Shown piece by piece: positions 1-8,042 of a stretch of DNA of 64,000 bases. Origin of the DNA: Putridiphycobacter roseus (GTDB taxonomy: Bacteria > Bacteroidota > Bacteroidia > Flavobacteriales_D > Crocinitomicaceae); the NCBI RefSeq assembly GCF_003234935.1, contig NZ_QKSB01000007.1, positions 1 to 64,000 of the forward strand, read 5' to 3'. Positions within the stretch are counted from its first letter, which is position 1, and every line of letters begins with the position of its first letter. A program made the position numbers and the translations under genes. Under the pieces are notes generated by a model. That model was not told where the DNA came from. It ran no database searches and worked only from the letters and a program-made list of their open reading frames with translations.

Positions 1-3
1 TTA

Positions 4-80
4 GCTAAACAATGTCTTGGCGGTTATCTAATTACATTTGTGCTAAGTAAAGCAAACAGAAACATAGCCAGGCGTTAGTC
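4..80 (+). other. possible attC-like imperfect palindrome
   Basis: The segment begins GCTAAAC and ends GCGTTAGTC, with inner arms CTTGGC (from about 16) and GCCAGG (67-72) that can pair. Total length is 77 nt and a small ORF follows 19 nt downstream. This resembles the R''-L''-L'-R' layout of integron attC sites, but both R boxes deviate by one base from RYYYAAC/GTTRRRY and no integrase is visible. It may be coincidence. Confidence 0.15.
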
Positions 81-98
81 ACAATTAAGCCACCCACA

Positions 99-269
99 AT
101 GAATAAAAACTTAGTTGGACATAAAGTCAAATTTCTTAATTCTGTAAAGAGTGGTATTGTTCTTCAAAAAGATTTCAGAAGTACGAAAAATATGGTTGAG
201 AAATTCGTTATCAGTCTTGACAACGTGATTAAAATAGAAAGAGTGACCCCTAGATTAATAGCTGAATGA
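99..269 (+). CDS. small hypothetical protein (56 aa)
   Basis: An ATG-started 56-residue ORF (MNKNLVGHKVKFLN...PRLIAE) ends at TGA 267-269 and is followed directly by a good intrinsic terminator, which supports a real transcription unit. The protein is basic, with no signal peptide or membrane segment. The alternation of short hydrophobic stretches (HKVKF, GIVL, KFVISL, VIKIE) suggests a small beta-rich fold. I do not recognise a family. It lies just after an attC-like palindrome, so a cassette-type gene is conceivable but unproven. Confidence 0.45.
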   Translation: MNKNLVGHKVKFLNSVKSGIVLQKDFRSTKNMVEKFVISLDNVIKIERVTPRLIAE

Positions 270-299
270 GGTGTACTATTTATAGTATGCCTTTTTTTT
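270..299 (+). terminator. intrinsic terminator after the 56-aa ORF
   Basis: GGTGTACTAT and ATAGTATGCC form a stem (two G-U pairs in RNA) with a very short loop, followed by eight T residues at 292-299. It starts immediately after the stop codon of the small ORF. Confidence 0.7.
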
Positions 300-482
300 A
301 TTTTAAATTCTAAGCATGATTAAAAGTTAATATCTATAAAATAATTGTGTTGGTAGATACAATTTGGGGAAGTGTCGATTTGCTTTTTATGTTACGAATA
401 ATATGAATAGATTTAACCTATAACGCTTAATAGCGTTAAGGATTAACAAGAACAAATATTAATTATTTAAAACTTAAAGAAG

Positions 483-764
483 ATGAATAGTAAAAAGATT
501 AAAACAGGAATTGTAATGATAACATTATTATTCGCGTTTAGTGCAAATGCACAATCGTCAAAAAAAGAAAGAGGAGCAAAACCATCAACATTTAGTGAGC
601 TTTTAGAAAAATTAGATGCTAATGAAGACGGCAAAATCTCAAAAGACGAAGTTAAAGGACGTCTAAAAGATAATTTTGATAAAATAGACACCGACAAAGA
701 TGGTTTTATTTCGGAAACCGAATATGAAAATGCACCAAAACCAGAACGTAGCAAAAGAGAATAA
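483..764 (+). CDS. secreted EF-hand calcium-binding protein
   Basis: This 93-residue protein has a Sec signal peptide (about residues 1-24, ending SANAQ) and two canonical 12-residue EF-hand loops: D45-E56 (DANEDGKISKDE) and D69-E80 (DTDKDGFISETE). Both keep Asp at positions 1 and 5, Gly at 6 and Glu at 12. It should be exported and bind two Ca2+ ions as a pair. A lysine/arginine-rich linker precedes the hands and the C terminus is basic (PERSKRE). No partner gene is adjacent. The downstream hairpin at 826-851 ends the unit. Similar small EF-hand proteins are common in Bacteroidota and their targets are mostly unknown. Confidence 0.85.
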   Translation: MNSKKIKTGIVMITLLFAFSANAQSSKKERGAKPSTFSELLEKLDANEDGKISKDEVKGRLKDNFDKIDTDKDGFISETEYENAPKPERSKRE

Positions 765-825
765 GGCTTAAGTAGGTCAAAAACTTAAGTTGGCTCAAAA
801 AAATTTTATTGGATTGATTTTAATG

Positions 826-851
826 GCTTCGCAAGAGATTGCGAAGCTTTT
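826..851 (+). terminator. intrinsic terminator after EF-hand gene
   Basis: A perfect 9-bp stem GCTTCGCAA/TTGCGAAGC with loop GAGA is followed by TTTT. Confidence 0.75.
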
Positions 852-902
852 AAATTATAAAATGTTTATATTTGACTAGAAGAAACCTAAAACGAACTGC
901 TA

Positions 903-1010
903 ACCGCTACCCTACGTTTCTTATATTAAACGTTACATTCAATTGTTCGCCCACTTTTTTTAAAAAAACACAGTAACCCATAGCACTTTTAAATGCAAAA
1001 TTATAGCGGT
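903..1010. repeat. inverted repeat in 316-bp intergenic region
   Basis: The stretch 765-1080 has no supported gene. Apart from the terminator it holds ACCGCTA (903-909) and its exact inverse TAGCGGT (1004-1010), separated by about 94 bp that includes poly-T/poly-A. Function unknown; it may be a remnant of a mobile or cassette element. Confidence 0.25.
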
Positions 1011-1080
1011 ATTGTGTTGCGTGGACTGTTTTCTGTCTTATGGAATTCTACTTTTAGAAAATGCGAATAGTGCAATTTTT

Positions 1081-1662
1081 TTACTTTTTTCCGAATCGAT
1101 AATTTACGCCAAAAATATATTGCGTGTAGAAAGATTTCTTTTCAATTTTATTTAGAATAAAGGAATTATTAAATCCGATTTCCAAAAATAAATTCTGTCT
1201 ACCTTTATTATTCAACAAAAAGTTAGTCCCAGCACCAAAACCAAGGTAATAAATTCCGGCTTGCTTCGTATTGTACTCTTCTAAAATCAATAAATTAGAT
1301 CGATTAAATATTCCATCTACATATAATTGGAACTTCTTTTTAGACACTATATCAAACTGTGTTATTAGGCCAAATAAGTGGTAATTTTCTGTGGTAATTT
1401 GATCCATATCCCGTATCCAAGCATAAATTGGCGCAGCTTGAACTCCCAACCAAAATCGATTATGGAGCTTCATTTTTACATTTATATTCCAAGTTAATTC
1501 ACTGTATAGAAAATCTCCTGCTGGTTTGTTATAATCATTCCAAATATAAGTTATTGAAGAGCCAACCTCTGCCGTTTTAGCAAAATAGCCATTATCTGAT
1601 TGACAGAAAGAATGCGTTAACAAAAAAAACGACAGGAACAAAACCAAAAACTTCATAAACAC
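1081..1662 (-). CDS. secreted beta-barrel-like hypothetical protein
   Basis: The 193-residue protein has a clear signal peptide (MFMKFLVLFLSFFLLTHSFCQ). The mature part shows alternating aromatic/hydrophobic strands and glycine-rich turns (KAGIYYLGFGAGTNFLL), and ends in a strand finishing NYRFGKK, as in small outer-membrane beta-barrels. No catalytic motif is visible and I cannot assign a family. It is convergent with the EF-hand gene upstream in coordinates and stands alone. Confidence 0.6.
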   Translation of the reverse strand: MFMKFLVLFLSFFLLTHSFCQSDNGYFAKTAEVGSSITYIWNDYNKPAGDFLYSELTWNINVKMKLHNRFWLGVQAAPIYAWIRDMDQITTENYHLFGLITQFDIVSKKKFQLYVDGIFNRSNLLILEEYNTKQAGIYYLGFGAGTNFLLNNKGRQNLFLEIGFNNSFILNKIEKKSFYTQYIFGVNYRFGKK

Positions 1663-1809
1663 TTAAATTTTAACCTAATGCTCGAAACTACTAAAAAAAA
1701 TGCAGTTTAAAAAGTAACGTACTCCCAATAAATAAAGTAGCATACTATAATTTATCTTTATTACAAAAAAAGCAACTAATAAGTCATTAAATATATTTGA
1801 TAGTATTCT

Positions 1810-1839
1810 AGTAAATGGCTAATTTTACGTGAACAAAAA
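1810..1839 (+). repeat. 30-bp duplicated segment, copy 1
   Basis: AGTAAATGGCTAATTTTA followed by C and GTGAACAAAAA recurs at 6973-7002 with a single C/G difference. Both copies lie just upstream of a gene start (1847 and 7015), so this looks like a duplicated upstream region. Confidence 0.6.
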
Positions 1840-1846
1840 ACCCATA

Positions 1847-2182
1847 ATGGACGAAACAGGCATTACATTTATAGTAGCCATGCTCATTACAACAATCATA
1901 GGAATTTTAGGCTTTAATTGGCGCAGGCGTGGGCGGAAAATGCAAGCAGCACGCTTGGATGCAGATTGGATATTGTTTGAAAATGCTGTGGATAAAAAAA
2001 ACTATGAATTGATGAAAACTGTCGGGCTGGAATTGGCCTATAATGTGCACCTGAAAAAAAAGCAATTAGAGACTATGTCAGCTACAGTTGATTCACTAAT
2101 CGATAGACACCCTTCATTTGAAAAATTGAGGTTGGCAATTCTCAACAAAAAATTGCATTATGAAAGACAGCCAGGATGGTGA
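1847..2182 (+). CDS. small membrane-anchored hypothetical protein
   Basis: I use the ATG at 1847 (MDETGITFIVAML...), giving 111 residues. A GTG 18 bp upstream, inside the 30-bp repeat, is the alternative start. An N-terminal hydrophobic segment (about residues 6-24, TFIVAMLITTIIGILGF) is followed by a basic NWRRRGRK stop-transfer and a soluble helical tail rich in Lys/Glu/Leu. This fits a single-pass protein with a cytoplasmic C terminus. No known domain is recognised. Confidence 0.5.
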   Translation: MDETGITFIVAMLITTIIGILGFNWRRRGRKMQAARLDADWILFENAVDKKNYELMKTVGLELAYNVHLKKKQLETMSATVDSLIDRHPSFEKLRLAILNKKLHYERQPGW

Positions 2183-2257
2183 AAAATGTTAGTGAAAGTT
2201 TTATAATTTCAAAAGACATATTAGAAATAATTGTTTCATTGATAAACTACCTTAGTT

Positions 2258-2920
2258 TTACTTTCCAAACCTATAACCAATTCCTGCGGAACCTATCCAA
2301 TTTAATGCGTAGACATGCATTTCATTATTAATATTGTAAAATAATTCTCCTGTATCTGAATTGAAATAATTGGAATATTTTGAATCGGCTCTGAATCCAA
2401 ATCCGAATGAAGTTGATAAGTATAAATGTTTAGTCAAATTATAATCCATACCTACGATTAGATTAAGGGTGAAATCTAACTTTTTAAATTCACTTCTAAC
2501 ATTCTTAGGGTCCGGTCCAAGGTAAAGACCAGTGGCAGGTGTAGAAATTAACGGCTGATACTCATAATACCATGTATCATTGAAACGGGTTTGTATAATT
2601 TCAGAATGAATTCCTGTAAATAAATGTATTCTTTCAAAATCAAATAAATATCTTTTATAAACTAAGTCTACACCGTAAATATTGATATTTTTATTATTAT
2701 TTACAAACAGTGAATAAGGAATTCTTGGGCCAATATTCAGTTCATTTTTTTTGTATTTAAGGGTTAGAGATGGCGTAAGTCCTTTGGCATACAGCTTAGA
2801 ATAATTGGACTCCAATAAGACACCAAATTTTAGCTTATCCTCCTTCTTTTCTTGTGAAAAAGAACGTGTTATTGAAAATAAAAATGACAATAAAAGAAAT
2901 AAAAATGTTTTTGATCGCAT
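2258..2920 (-). CDS. secreted beta-barrel-like hypothetical protein
   Basis: I chose the internal ATG at 2920 because it places a typical signal peptide (MRSKTFLFLLLSFLFSITRSFSQ) at the N terminus. The frame stays open 24 codons further upstream but those residues are basic and unlikely. The product is 220 residues, with alternating strands such as LNLIVGMDYNLTKHLYLSTSFGFGF and a final GIGYRFGK strand, typical of outer-membrane beta-barrels. No specific family is recognised. It is similar in style, but not evidently in sequence, to the product of 1081-1662. Confidence 0.6.
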   Translation of the reverse strand: MRSKTFLFLLLSFLFSITRSFSQEKKEDKLKFGVLLESNYSKLYAKGLTPSLTLKYKKNELNIGPRIPYSLFVNNNKNINIYGVDLVYKRYLFDFERIHLFTGIHSEIIQTRFNDTWYYEYQPLISTPATGLYLGPDPKNVRSEFKKLDFTLNLIVGMDYNLTKHLYLSTSFGFGFRADSKYSNYFNSDTGELFYNINNEMHVYALNWIGSAGIGYRFGK

Positions 2921-3096
2921 GGATAATAAACGCCTATTTTTTCTTAAATATTGTGAAAACATAAAGTAAAAATGTGAAAGAACAAATGGCAAGCTTATAA
3001 AAACTATGCTTTTTCAGGAGCTTGAACACACTTAAAATGTACATTATATTTATTATAATAGCAACATGTTAGTAGCGAATGATTCACAAGCTACTG

Positions 3097-3204
3097 ATGG
3101 AAAATATGGACTGGTCTTTGTTTCGTATTTCATCAGATTATAACTTAGATAGTAATACCATAAAGCCTGCGAAATACATCATTTTGGTAAAAAATGAATT
3201 TTAA
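3097..3204 (+). pseudogene. exact 99-bp duplicate fragment of the gene at 6543
   Basis: Bases 3100-3198 are identical to 6642-6740, the middle of the coding region at 6543-6968. Here the fragment has an adventitious ATG at 3097 and stops at TAA 3202-3204, giving at most 35 residues (MENMDWSLFRISS...). The rest of the gene is absent. It is a copy fragment from duplication or gene conversion, too identical to be ancient. The rest of 2921-3607 holds no supported gene. Confidence 0.8.
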
Positions 3205-3607
3205 CTGCTTTTAAAAGTTTTCTGGGTAAAAAAGGAGACTGTGAATGGTGGTTTAGTGAATGCTTTGAAAAAATCAAATAAAAGATAGGGGTATAGATGG
3301 CTAAATAGACATCTGGGAAGGAGGACTCAATGAAAAAATGACTTATTGTTAAGCCAAATATAAAAATCAATTATATCTTGATTGATGATGTATTAGTTCC
3401 AAAGATTGTATTATATAAAATCAAAACATTAGTAAGTGTATAATTTTTTTTAAGTAATTGAAAAATAAAATCAAATGTATATATTTGCCTTTAATGTATT
3501 TAAAGGCAGACTGCAAACTATTTTCACTTATCATGTTCATTCGTTGTGCTTTATGTTAAGATAAATGCCAATGCTAATATCTTTTTTTTAAGGAAACTAC
3601 AGTAATT

Positions 3608-5044
3608 ATGCTTTTTAACTCAATCGATTTTGCAATATTCTTACCTATATTTTTTATTCTATATTGGTTTGTGACAAACAATAATTTGAAACTGCAAAAT
3701 TTTTTAATAGTTGTGGCAAGTTATATATTTTACGGTTGGTGGGACTGGAGATTTTTGTCGCTTATTTTTTTCAGTACCATTGTTGACTATCTTATTGGTC
3801 GAAAACTAAGGGTAGTAGAAAATCAAACGAAAAGAAAGATTTTATTATGGACCAGTATTGCAGTTAATCTTGGGTTTCTGGGTTTCTTTAAATATTATAA
3901 CTTCTTTTTAGACAATTTTATTGCTGCTTTTTCCTTCTTTGGGACTAACATAAAAGCAAATTCACTTAACATAATTTTGCCAGTAGGAATAAGCTTTTAT
4001 ACTTTTCAAACATTGAGCTATACAATTGATGTATATAAAAGAAAACTAGAACCAACAAAAGATTTTATTGCATTTTCGGCTTTTGTTAGTTTTTTTCCTC
4101 AATTAGTTGCTGGTCCAATTGAACGAGCAAGCCATTTACTACCACAATTCTATAAAAAGCGAGTTTTTGAATATTCAAAAGCCGTTGATGGAATGCGGCA
4201 AATACTTTGGGGCTTATTTAAAAAAATAGTTATTGCAGATAATTGTGCAGAATATGCAAACCAAATATTCAATAATTCTGGTGATTTAAACGGTAGTACA
4301 TTAGTGCTTGGTGCTTTATTTTTTACTTTTCAAATTTATGGTGATTTTTCTGGCTATTCGGATATAGCAATTGGTACTTCTCGTCTTTTCGGTTTTGACT
4401 TAATGAGAAATTTTAATTTCCCTTACTTTTCAAGGGATATAGCTGAATTTTGGAGGCGCTGGCATATATCGCTTTCTACATGGTTTCGAGATTATCTATA
4501 CATTCCTTTAGGTGGAAGTCGTGGTGGCACTTGGATGAAAGTGCGGAATACATTTATTATTTTTATAGTCAGTGGCTTTTGGCACGGTGCTAATTGGACT
4601 TTTATAGTATGGGGTGCATTGAATGCTATTTACTTTTTACCCCTTTTATTAACTAACAATAATCGTAATAATTTAGAGACAGTTGCGCAAGGCAAATTTT
4701 TACCAAGTATAAAAGAACTCGCTTTAATGTTATTTACTTTTGGGTTGACTGTTTTCGCTTGGATATTTTTTAGAGCGGAAAATATCAATCATGCTTTTAG
4801 TTATATTTCAGAGATATTTTCATTATCTACGTTTACAATTCCAGAAATACGACCCAGTAATATAATATTGTTGACAATGATTTTTGTATTAATTGAATGG
4901 TTGGGAAGGGAGCAACAATTCGCAATACAAAATTTAGGAGTTAAGTGGAAACGCCCGCTTAGGTTTTTAATGTATTATGCTTTAATTGCTTTAATTTATC
5001 TTTTTAGTGGGAAAGAACAAGAGTTTATTTATTTTCAATTTTAA
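3608..5044 (+). CDS. MBOAT family membrane O-acyltransferase (AlgI/DltB-like)
   Basis: The 478-residue polytopic membrane protein has the hallmarks of membrane-bound O-acyltransferases: the central FWRRWHISLSTWFRDYLYIPLGG block (His286) and the conserved active-site His326 in GFWHGANW. The order PQLVAGPIERA, then FGYSDIAIG-like, then FWRRWHIS, is that of AlgI/DltB proteins that transfer acyl groups to extracytoplasmic polysaccharides. The C terminus is hydrophobic. The gene at 5047 begins 2 bp after the stop and encodes an SGNH-like membrane-anchored protein, the usual partner of such acyltransferases. The pair probably acetylates or acylates a surface glycan; the acceptor is unknown because no glycosyltransferases are adjacent. 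Confidence 0.9.
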   Translation: MLFNSIDFAIFLPIFFILYWFVTNNNLKLQNFLIVVASYIFYGWWDWRFLSLIFFSTIVDYLIGRKLRVVENQTKRKILLWTSIAVNLGFLGFFKYYNFFLDNFIAAFSFFGTNIKANSLNIILPVGISFYTFQTLSYTIDVYKRKLEPTKDFIAFSAFVSFFPQLVAGPIERASHLLPQFYKKRVFEYSKAVDGMRQILWGLFKKIVIADNCAEYANQIFNNSGDLNGSTLVLGALFFTFQIYGDFSGYSDIAIGTSRLFGFDLMRNFNFPYFSRDIAEFWRRWHISLSTWFRDYLYIPLGGSRGGTWMKVRNTFIIFIVSGFWHGANWTFIVWGALNAIYFLPLLLTNNNRNNLETVAQGKFLPSIKELALMLFTFGLTVFAWIFFRAENINHAFSYISEIFSLSTFTIPEIRPSNIILLTMIFVLIEWLGREQQFAIQNLGVKWKRPLRFLMYYALIALIYLFSGKEQEFIYFQF

Positions 5045-5046
5045 TT

Positions 5047-6072
5047 ATGACTAATTTTATACGGAACATATTAATATTTATTATAGTTCCAACCATTGTT
5101 CTACTTTTTATAATTGTTCCTTATTTTATCAAAGATCCATATTTGGATTACGGTAAAAAAGAGAATTATTCTTGGACATATTTTTTTCAACAGCTTGGAG
5201 ACATCTCAACAAAAAAACTAATAAACTCAACGCAGGAATATAATTCATTTGTTTTTGGAAGCAGCAGAACTACAGGTATTTATGCTTGTTACTTGAATCA
5301 ATCAATACCGAACTCATCTTTTTATCATTATGGAAACTGGAATGAAACAATAGGTGGAATATATAATAAGCTTCAATTAATTGATTCATTAGGATATAAA
5401 ATTGAAAATGTATTAATATATCTTGATACCGATTACACTTTTAAAGGAGAAGGGAAAAGCCACATTTCAGATCACTATTTAATATCAAAACAATCAAAAT
5501 TTAATTATTTAAAAACTCACTTTACAAGTTTTTATAGTAATTTAACTTTAAAAAAATTAAAAATATTATATGGTTTTAAAATTGACGGTACAGATTTTCC
5601 AAATTGGCATTCAGACCTAAAAACAAATGATCCAAATCACAATTGTAATGATCCAAAGACAATTTTAAATTACTCATTATATGATGATTCAGAAATATTA
5701 AGCGCAAAGATTGACTCATTAAAGTCATCCAATATACTTTTTAATAGGCAGCTACATGAAGAGTATCTTGAAGAGCAAATTTCTGATTCTGAAAAAAGTA
5801 TGCTAATAAAAATAAGAGAACTTTTAAAAAAACATTCCACCAATTATTATTTTGTAATAACACCACTTTATGACCAAAAAAAGTTTAATATTTCTGATCA
5901 AATAAAATTAGTTGAATTATTTGGCGATAGAGTTTTTGATTTTTCTGGAATAAACGAATATACTGCTAATGAATACAATTACCCAGATGGAAAACATTTT
6001 CAACCATATATTTCAAAATGCATAATTGACTCTATAATAAAAGTAGGAACATACAATTTTTCTAATAAATAA
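5047..6072 (+). CDS. membrane-anchored SGNH-like acyltransferase partner
   Basis: The 341-residue protein has one N-terminal membrane anchor (about residues 7-28). An FVFGSSRTTG motif near residues 68-77 matches the nucleophile-serine block of DltD/AlgJ/AlgX-type SGNH proteins. A C-terminal PDGKHF contains a D314-x-x-H317 pair as expected for the Asp-His of the SGNH catalytic triad. The gene follows the MBOAT acyltransferase with a 2-bp gap, so the two should be cotranscribed and act together, the SGNH protein completing acyl transfer in the periplasm. Overall similarity to named families is only motif-level, hence no symbol. Confidence 0.75.
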   Translation: MTNFIRNILIFIIVPTIVLLFIIVPYFIKDPYLDYGKKENYSWTYFFQQLGDISTKKLINSTQEYNSFVFGSSRTTGIYACYLNQSIPNSSFYHYGNWNETIGGIYNKLQLIDSLGYKIENVLIYLDTDYTFKGEGKSHISDHYLISKQSKFNYLKTHFTSFYSNLTLKKLKILYGFKIDGTDFPNWHSDLKTNDPNHNCNDPKTILNYSLYDDSEILSAKIDSLKSSNILFNRQLHEEYLEEQISDSEKSMLIKIRELLKKHSTNYYFVITPLYDQKKFNISDQIKLVELFGDRVFDFSGINEYTANEYNYPDGKHFQPYISKCIIDSIIKVGTYNFSNK

Positions 6073-6191
6073 TAAACATTTTGTATTTTATTGACCAGTA
6101 TTTAATTACTTCTTGTAAAGGGTGGAGTTTGGCCTTGTAAATTGTTGTGTAATACATTTCCTATCACATGATTTGGACCACCGATTTAGGG

Positions 6192-6514
6192 ATGAACTTT
6201 TCTAAAAATTCATTTAGAAATTACGAAGGTTTTAGAGACCAGGAAACTTTTAAGATGCGACGTATTTAAAAAGTGGAAGGAATTCATTTATTCCCATTGT
6301 AACCGGTGTAATTAAATCAAATAATGATTATAGTACCCAAATTAGCTTAAAATTAAGGTTACATAAATTTGTTTATATTTTTGCAATTGTAGTGACAATA
6401 TTTGCAGGTTTCCTTTGCTACACAGGTATTTCTTATCATTCATTTCTATTATTTATCGCTCCTTATTTAATGTGCACCCTATTTTTCAACATAGAAGCTA
6501 AGATTGTGAAATAA
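6192..6514 (+). pseudogene. decayed small membrane-protein gene
   Basis: An open frame from 6254 to the TAA at 6512-6514 encodes RNSFIPIVTGVI, then LRLHKFVYIFAIVVTIFAG and a second hydrophobic stretch. It has no start codon before residue 73. In another frame 6192-6269 encodes MNFSKNSFRNYEGFRD and stops at 6267. Together they look like one short protein (soluble N-terminal part, RNSF-x-P-I motif, two TM segments) broken by a frameshift; from memory the layout resembles a common Bacteroidota hypothetical family. No functional product is expected. Confidence 0.5.
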
Positions 6515-6542
6515 AAATTGAGTGTAATTTTAAAACAAAAAA

Positions 6543-6968
6543 ATGAGATTTTATATTTTTATTATAGCTGTATCCTTTTTTATTACCAAGAATTTGATTG
6601 CTCAAGAAAACTGGAAGGACTCCTTAGCACTAATTACCATTGAAAATATGGACTGGTCTTTGTTTCGTATTTCATCAGATTATAACTTAGATAGTAATAC
6701 CATAAAGCCTGCGAAATACATCATTTTGGTAAAAAATGAACTACCAAAAATTGTTTTTGATTCACTATCCTACCATTATTGGCTCGCCGCAATAAATGAT
6801 AAACCTCGTAGTTTTGTAACAAATTTAATTTTGTACGCATATTTTGAAAAAAATGCGCGCTTATATTTAAATTTTGAGATTGAAAGGTGGCAGGGTTCAT
6901 TAAAAGCATTAGAAATCAATTATTGGATAAACTACTTAAAAAATGTTTGTCAAATTAAAGATGAGTAA
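6543..6968 (+). CDS. secreted hypothetical protein
   Basis: The 141-residue protein has a signal peptide (MRFYIFIIAVSFFITKNLIAQ). The mature sequence is aromatic-rich, with no recognised motif. Ninety-nine bases of its coding sequence (6642-6740) occur identically at 3100-3198, so part of this gene has been copied. The next gene start (7015) lies 46 bp downstream and is preceded by a 30-bp duplicated element, so the locus has been rearranged. Function unknown. Confidence 0.6.
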   Translation: MRFYIFIIAVSFFITKNLIAQENWKDSLALITIENMDWSLFRISSDYNLDSNTIKPAKYIILVKNELPKIVFDSLSYHYWLAAINDKPRSFVTNLILYAYFEKNARLYLNFEIERWQGSLKALEINYWINYLKNVCQIKDE

Positions 6969-6972
6969 ACCA

Positions 6973-7002
6973 AGTAAATGGCTAATTTTAGGTGAACAAA
7001 AA
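6973..7002 (+). repeat. 30-bp duplicated segment, copy 2
   Basis: 29 of 30 bases match 1810-1839. It lies just before the start of the gene at 7015. Confidence 0.6.
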
Positions 7003-7014
7003 CGCTATAACAAG

Positions 7015-7719
7015 ATGAAAATAACCTTAGCAATATTCATTACGCTACTCTTTACCAACCTTGGATTTAGCCAAGACATGATAATTACAAGTAAACAGCT
7101 GAATCAGCAAGAGGTAGATTCGATTTTTACAGATAGTTTAAAGCAAAAGCTTCAAATAGAATATGCTATTTATCGCATTTACGAATACAAGGATAAACTG
7201 GGAAAACATTACCTTGTAATGACTAAAAATCAATTTGAATGTGATGAAATGGAAGCGTGCTTTGACACCATAAAGGCATATGCCTACACCTTTGAGAAAG
7301 GATCATTCAAATCTGAATGGCAGTTAAAAGACTTTATATCATCCAAAGGTAATGCCGTTTCTGAAGAGTATTCAATCTCTTTTTGGACCAAATACTTTGC
7401 GCTAAAAGACTGCAATGGGGATGGTATTGTTGACCCTATAATGGTTTACGGAACCTACGGAATGAATGATACTGGAGATGGAAGAATAAAAATATTAGTT
7501 TATTTCAACGGTACTAAAAGCGCAATTAGACATCAAAACGGCACGCTTGACTTTGAAAGAAATACCCAGGTAGACGAAAAATATTACGAACTGCCAATCG
7601 GTATACAAAATAGGGTTCATGACATCATGGAAAGCATTACTGAGAACGATCATGGGATTTTCCCATACAAATGGCAGGCTGCAATGAAGAATAAGGAATT
7701 AAAATTTGATGAAAATTAA
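7015..7719 (+). CDS. secreted protein with a Ca-binding-like DxNxDG loop
   Basis: I use the ATG at 7015 because it gives a signal peptide (MKITLAIFITLLFTNLGFSQ); the frame is open 24 codons further but those overlap the upstream gene. The mature protein (234 residues in total) contains D132-C-N-G-D-G-I-V-D140, a dockerin/EF-hand-like calcium loop, followed by PIMVYGTYG. The layout resembles the Bacteroidota family annotated M949_RS01915 (surface polysaccharide biosynthesis), but this is from memory and weak. After its TAA the same frame stays open for 32 more codons (to 7818), so the original protein may have been longer. Confidence 0.65.
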   Translation: MKITLAIFITLLFTNLGFSQDMIITSKQLNQQEVDSIFTDSLKQKLQIEYAIYRIYEYKDKLGKHYLVMTKNQFECDEMEACFDTIKAYAYTFEKGSFKSEWQLKDFISSKGNAVSEEYSISFWTKYFALKDCNGDGIVDPIMVYGTYGMNDTGDGRIKILVYFNGTKSAIRHQNGTLDFERNTQVDEKYYELPIGIQNRVHDIMESITENDHGIFPYKWQAAMKNKELKFDEN

Positions 7720-8042
7720 AAAACACAGGCGAAACCATTGACCCTTGCATCCGCTTGTCAGGTTTATGGCATTACCAATGACGATAAAAACACCGACTAC
7801 ACTGCAAACCTTCAGTAATAGTGACTCGTTATGAACAAATTAGGAAGAGATATTTTAACTATTGTAGATGTTCAAGTAGATGTGGATTGGCTTAAAAAAA
7901 ATAATTCTAACTTCCTTCACGCTCCCTGGTGTTGGTCACTATGCTGGCGAAAGTATTTTCTAAAACCAAGGAAAAATAATTGTTATGAACGGTGGTATGT
8001 CCGAAGTCAAAAAAAAGCTTTAATTTTCGAAAAAAGCAATTA
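7720..8042 (+). pseudogene. decayed coding remnants
   Basis: Two start-poor open stretches lie here. One (7720-7818) continues in frame from the preceding gene and reads ...LASACQVYGITNDDKNTDY. The other (7831-8046, beginning MNKLGRDILTIVDVQVDV) can be read in a second frame as LPGVGHYAGESIF, stop, then IIVMNGGMSE. Switching between frames gives protein-like sequence in both, as expected for a degraded gene. I cannot name the ancestor and no complete gene is present. Confidence 0.3.

Noticed and set aside
3179..3370. 63-residue open frame on the minus strand
   Set aside because: It overlaps the duplicated fragment, has an unusual composition and no start signal or neighbour support.
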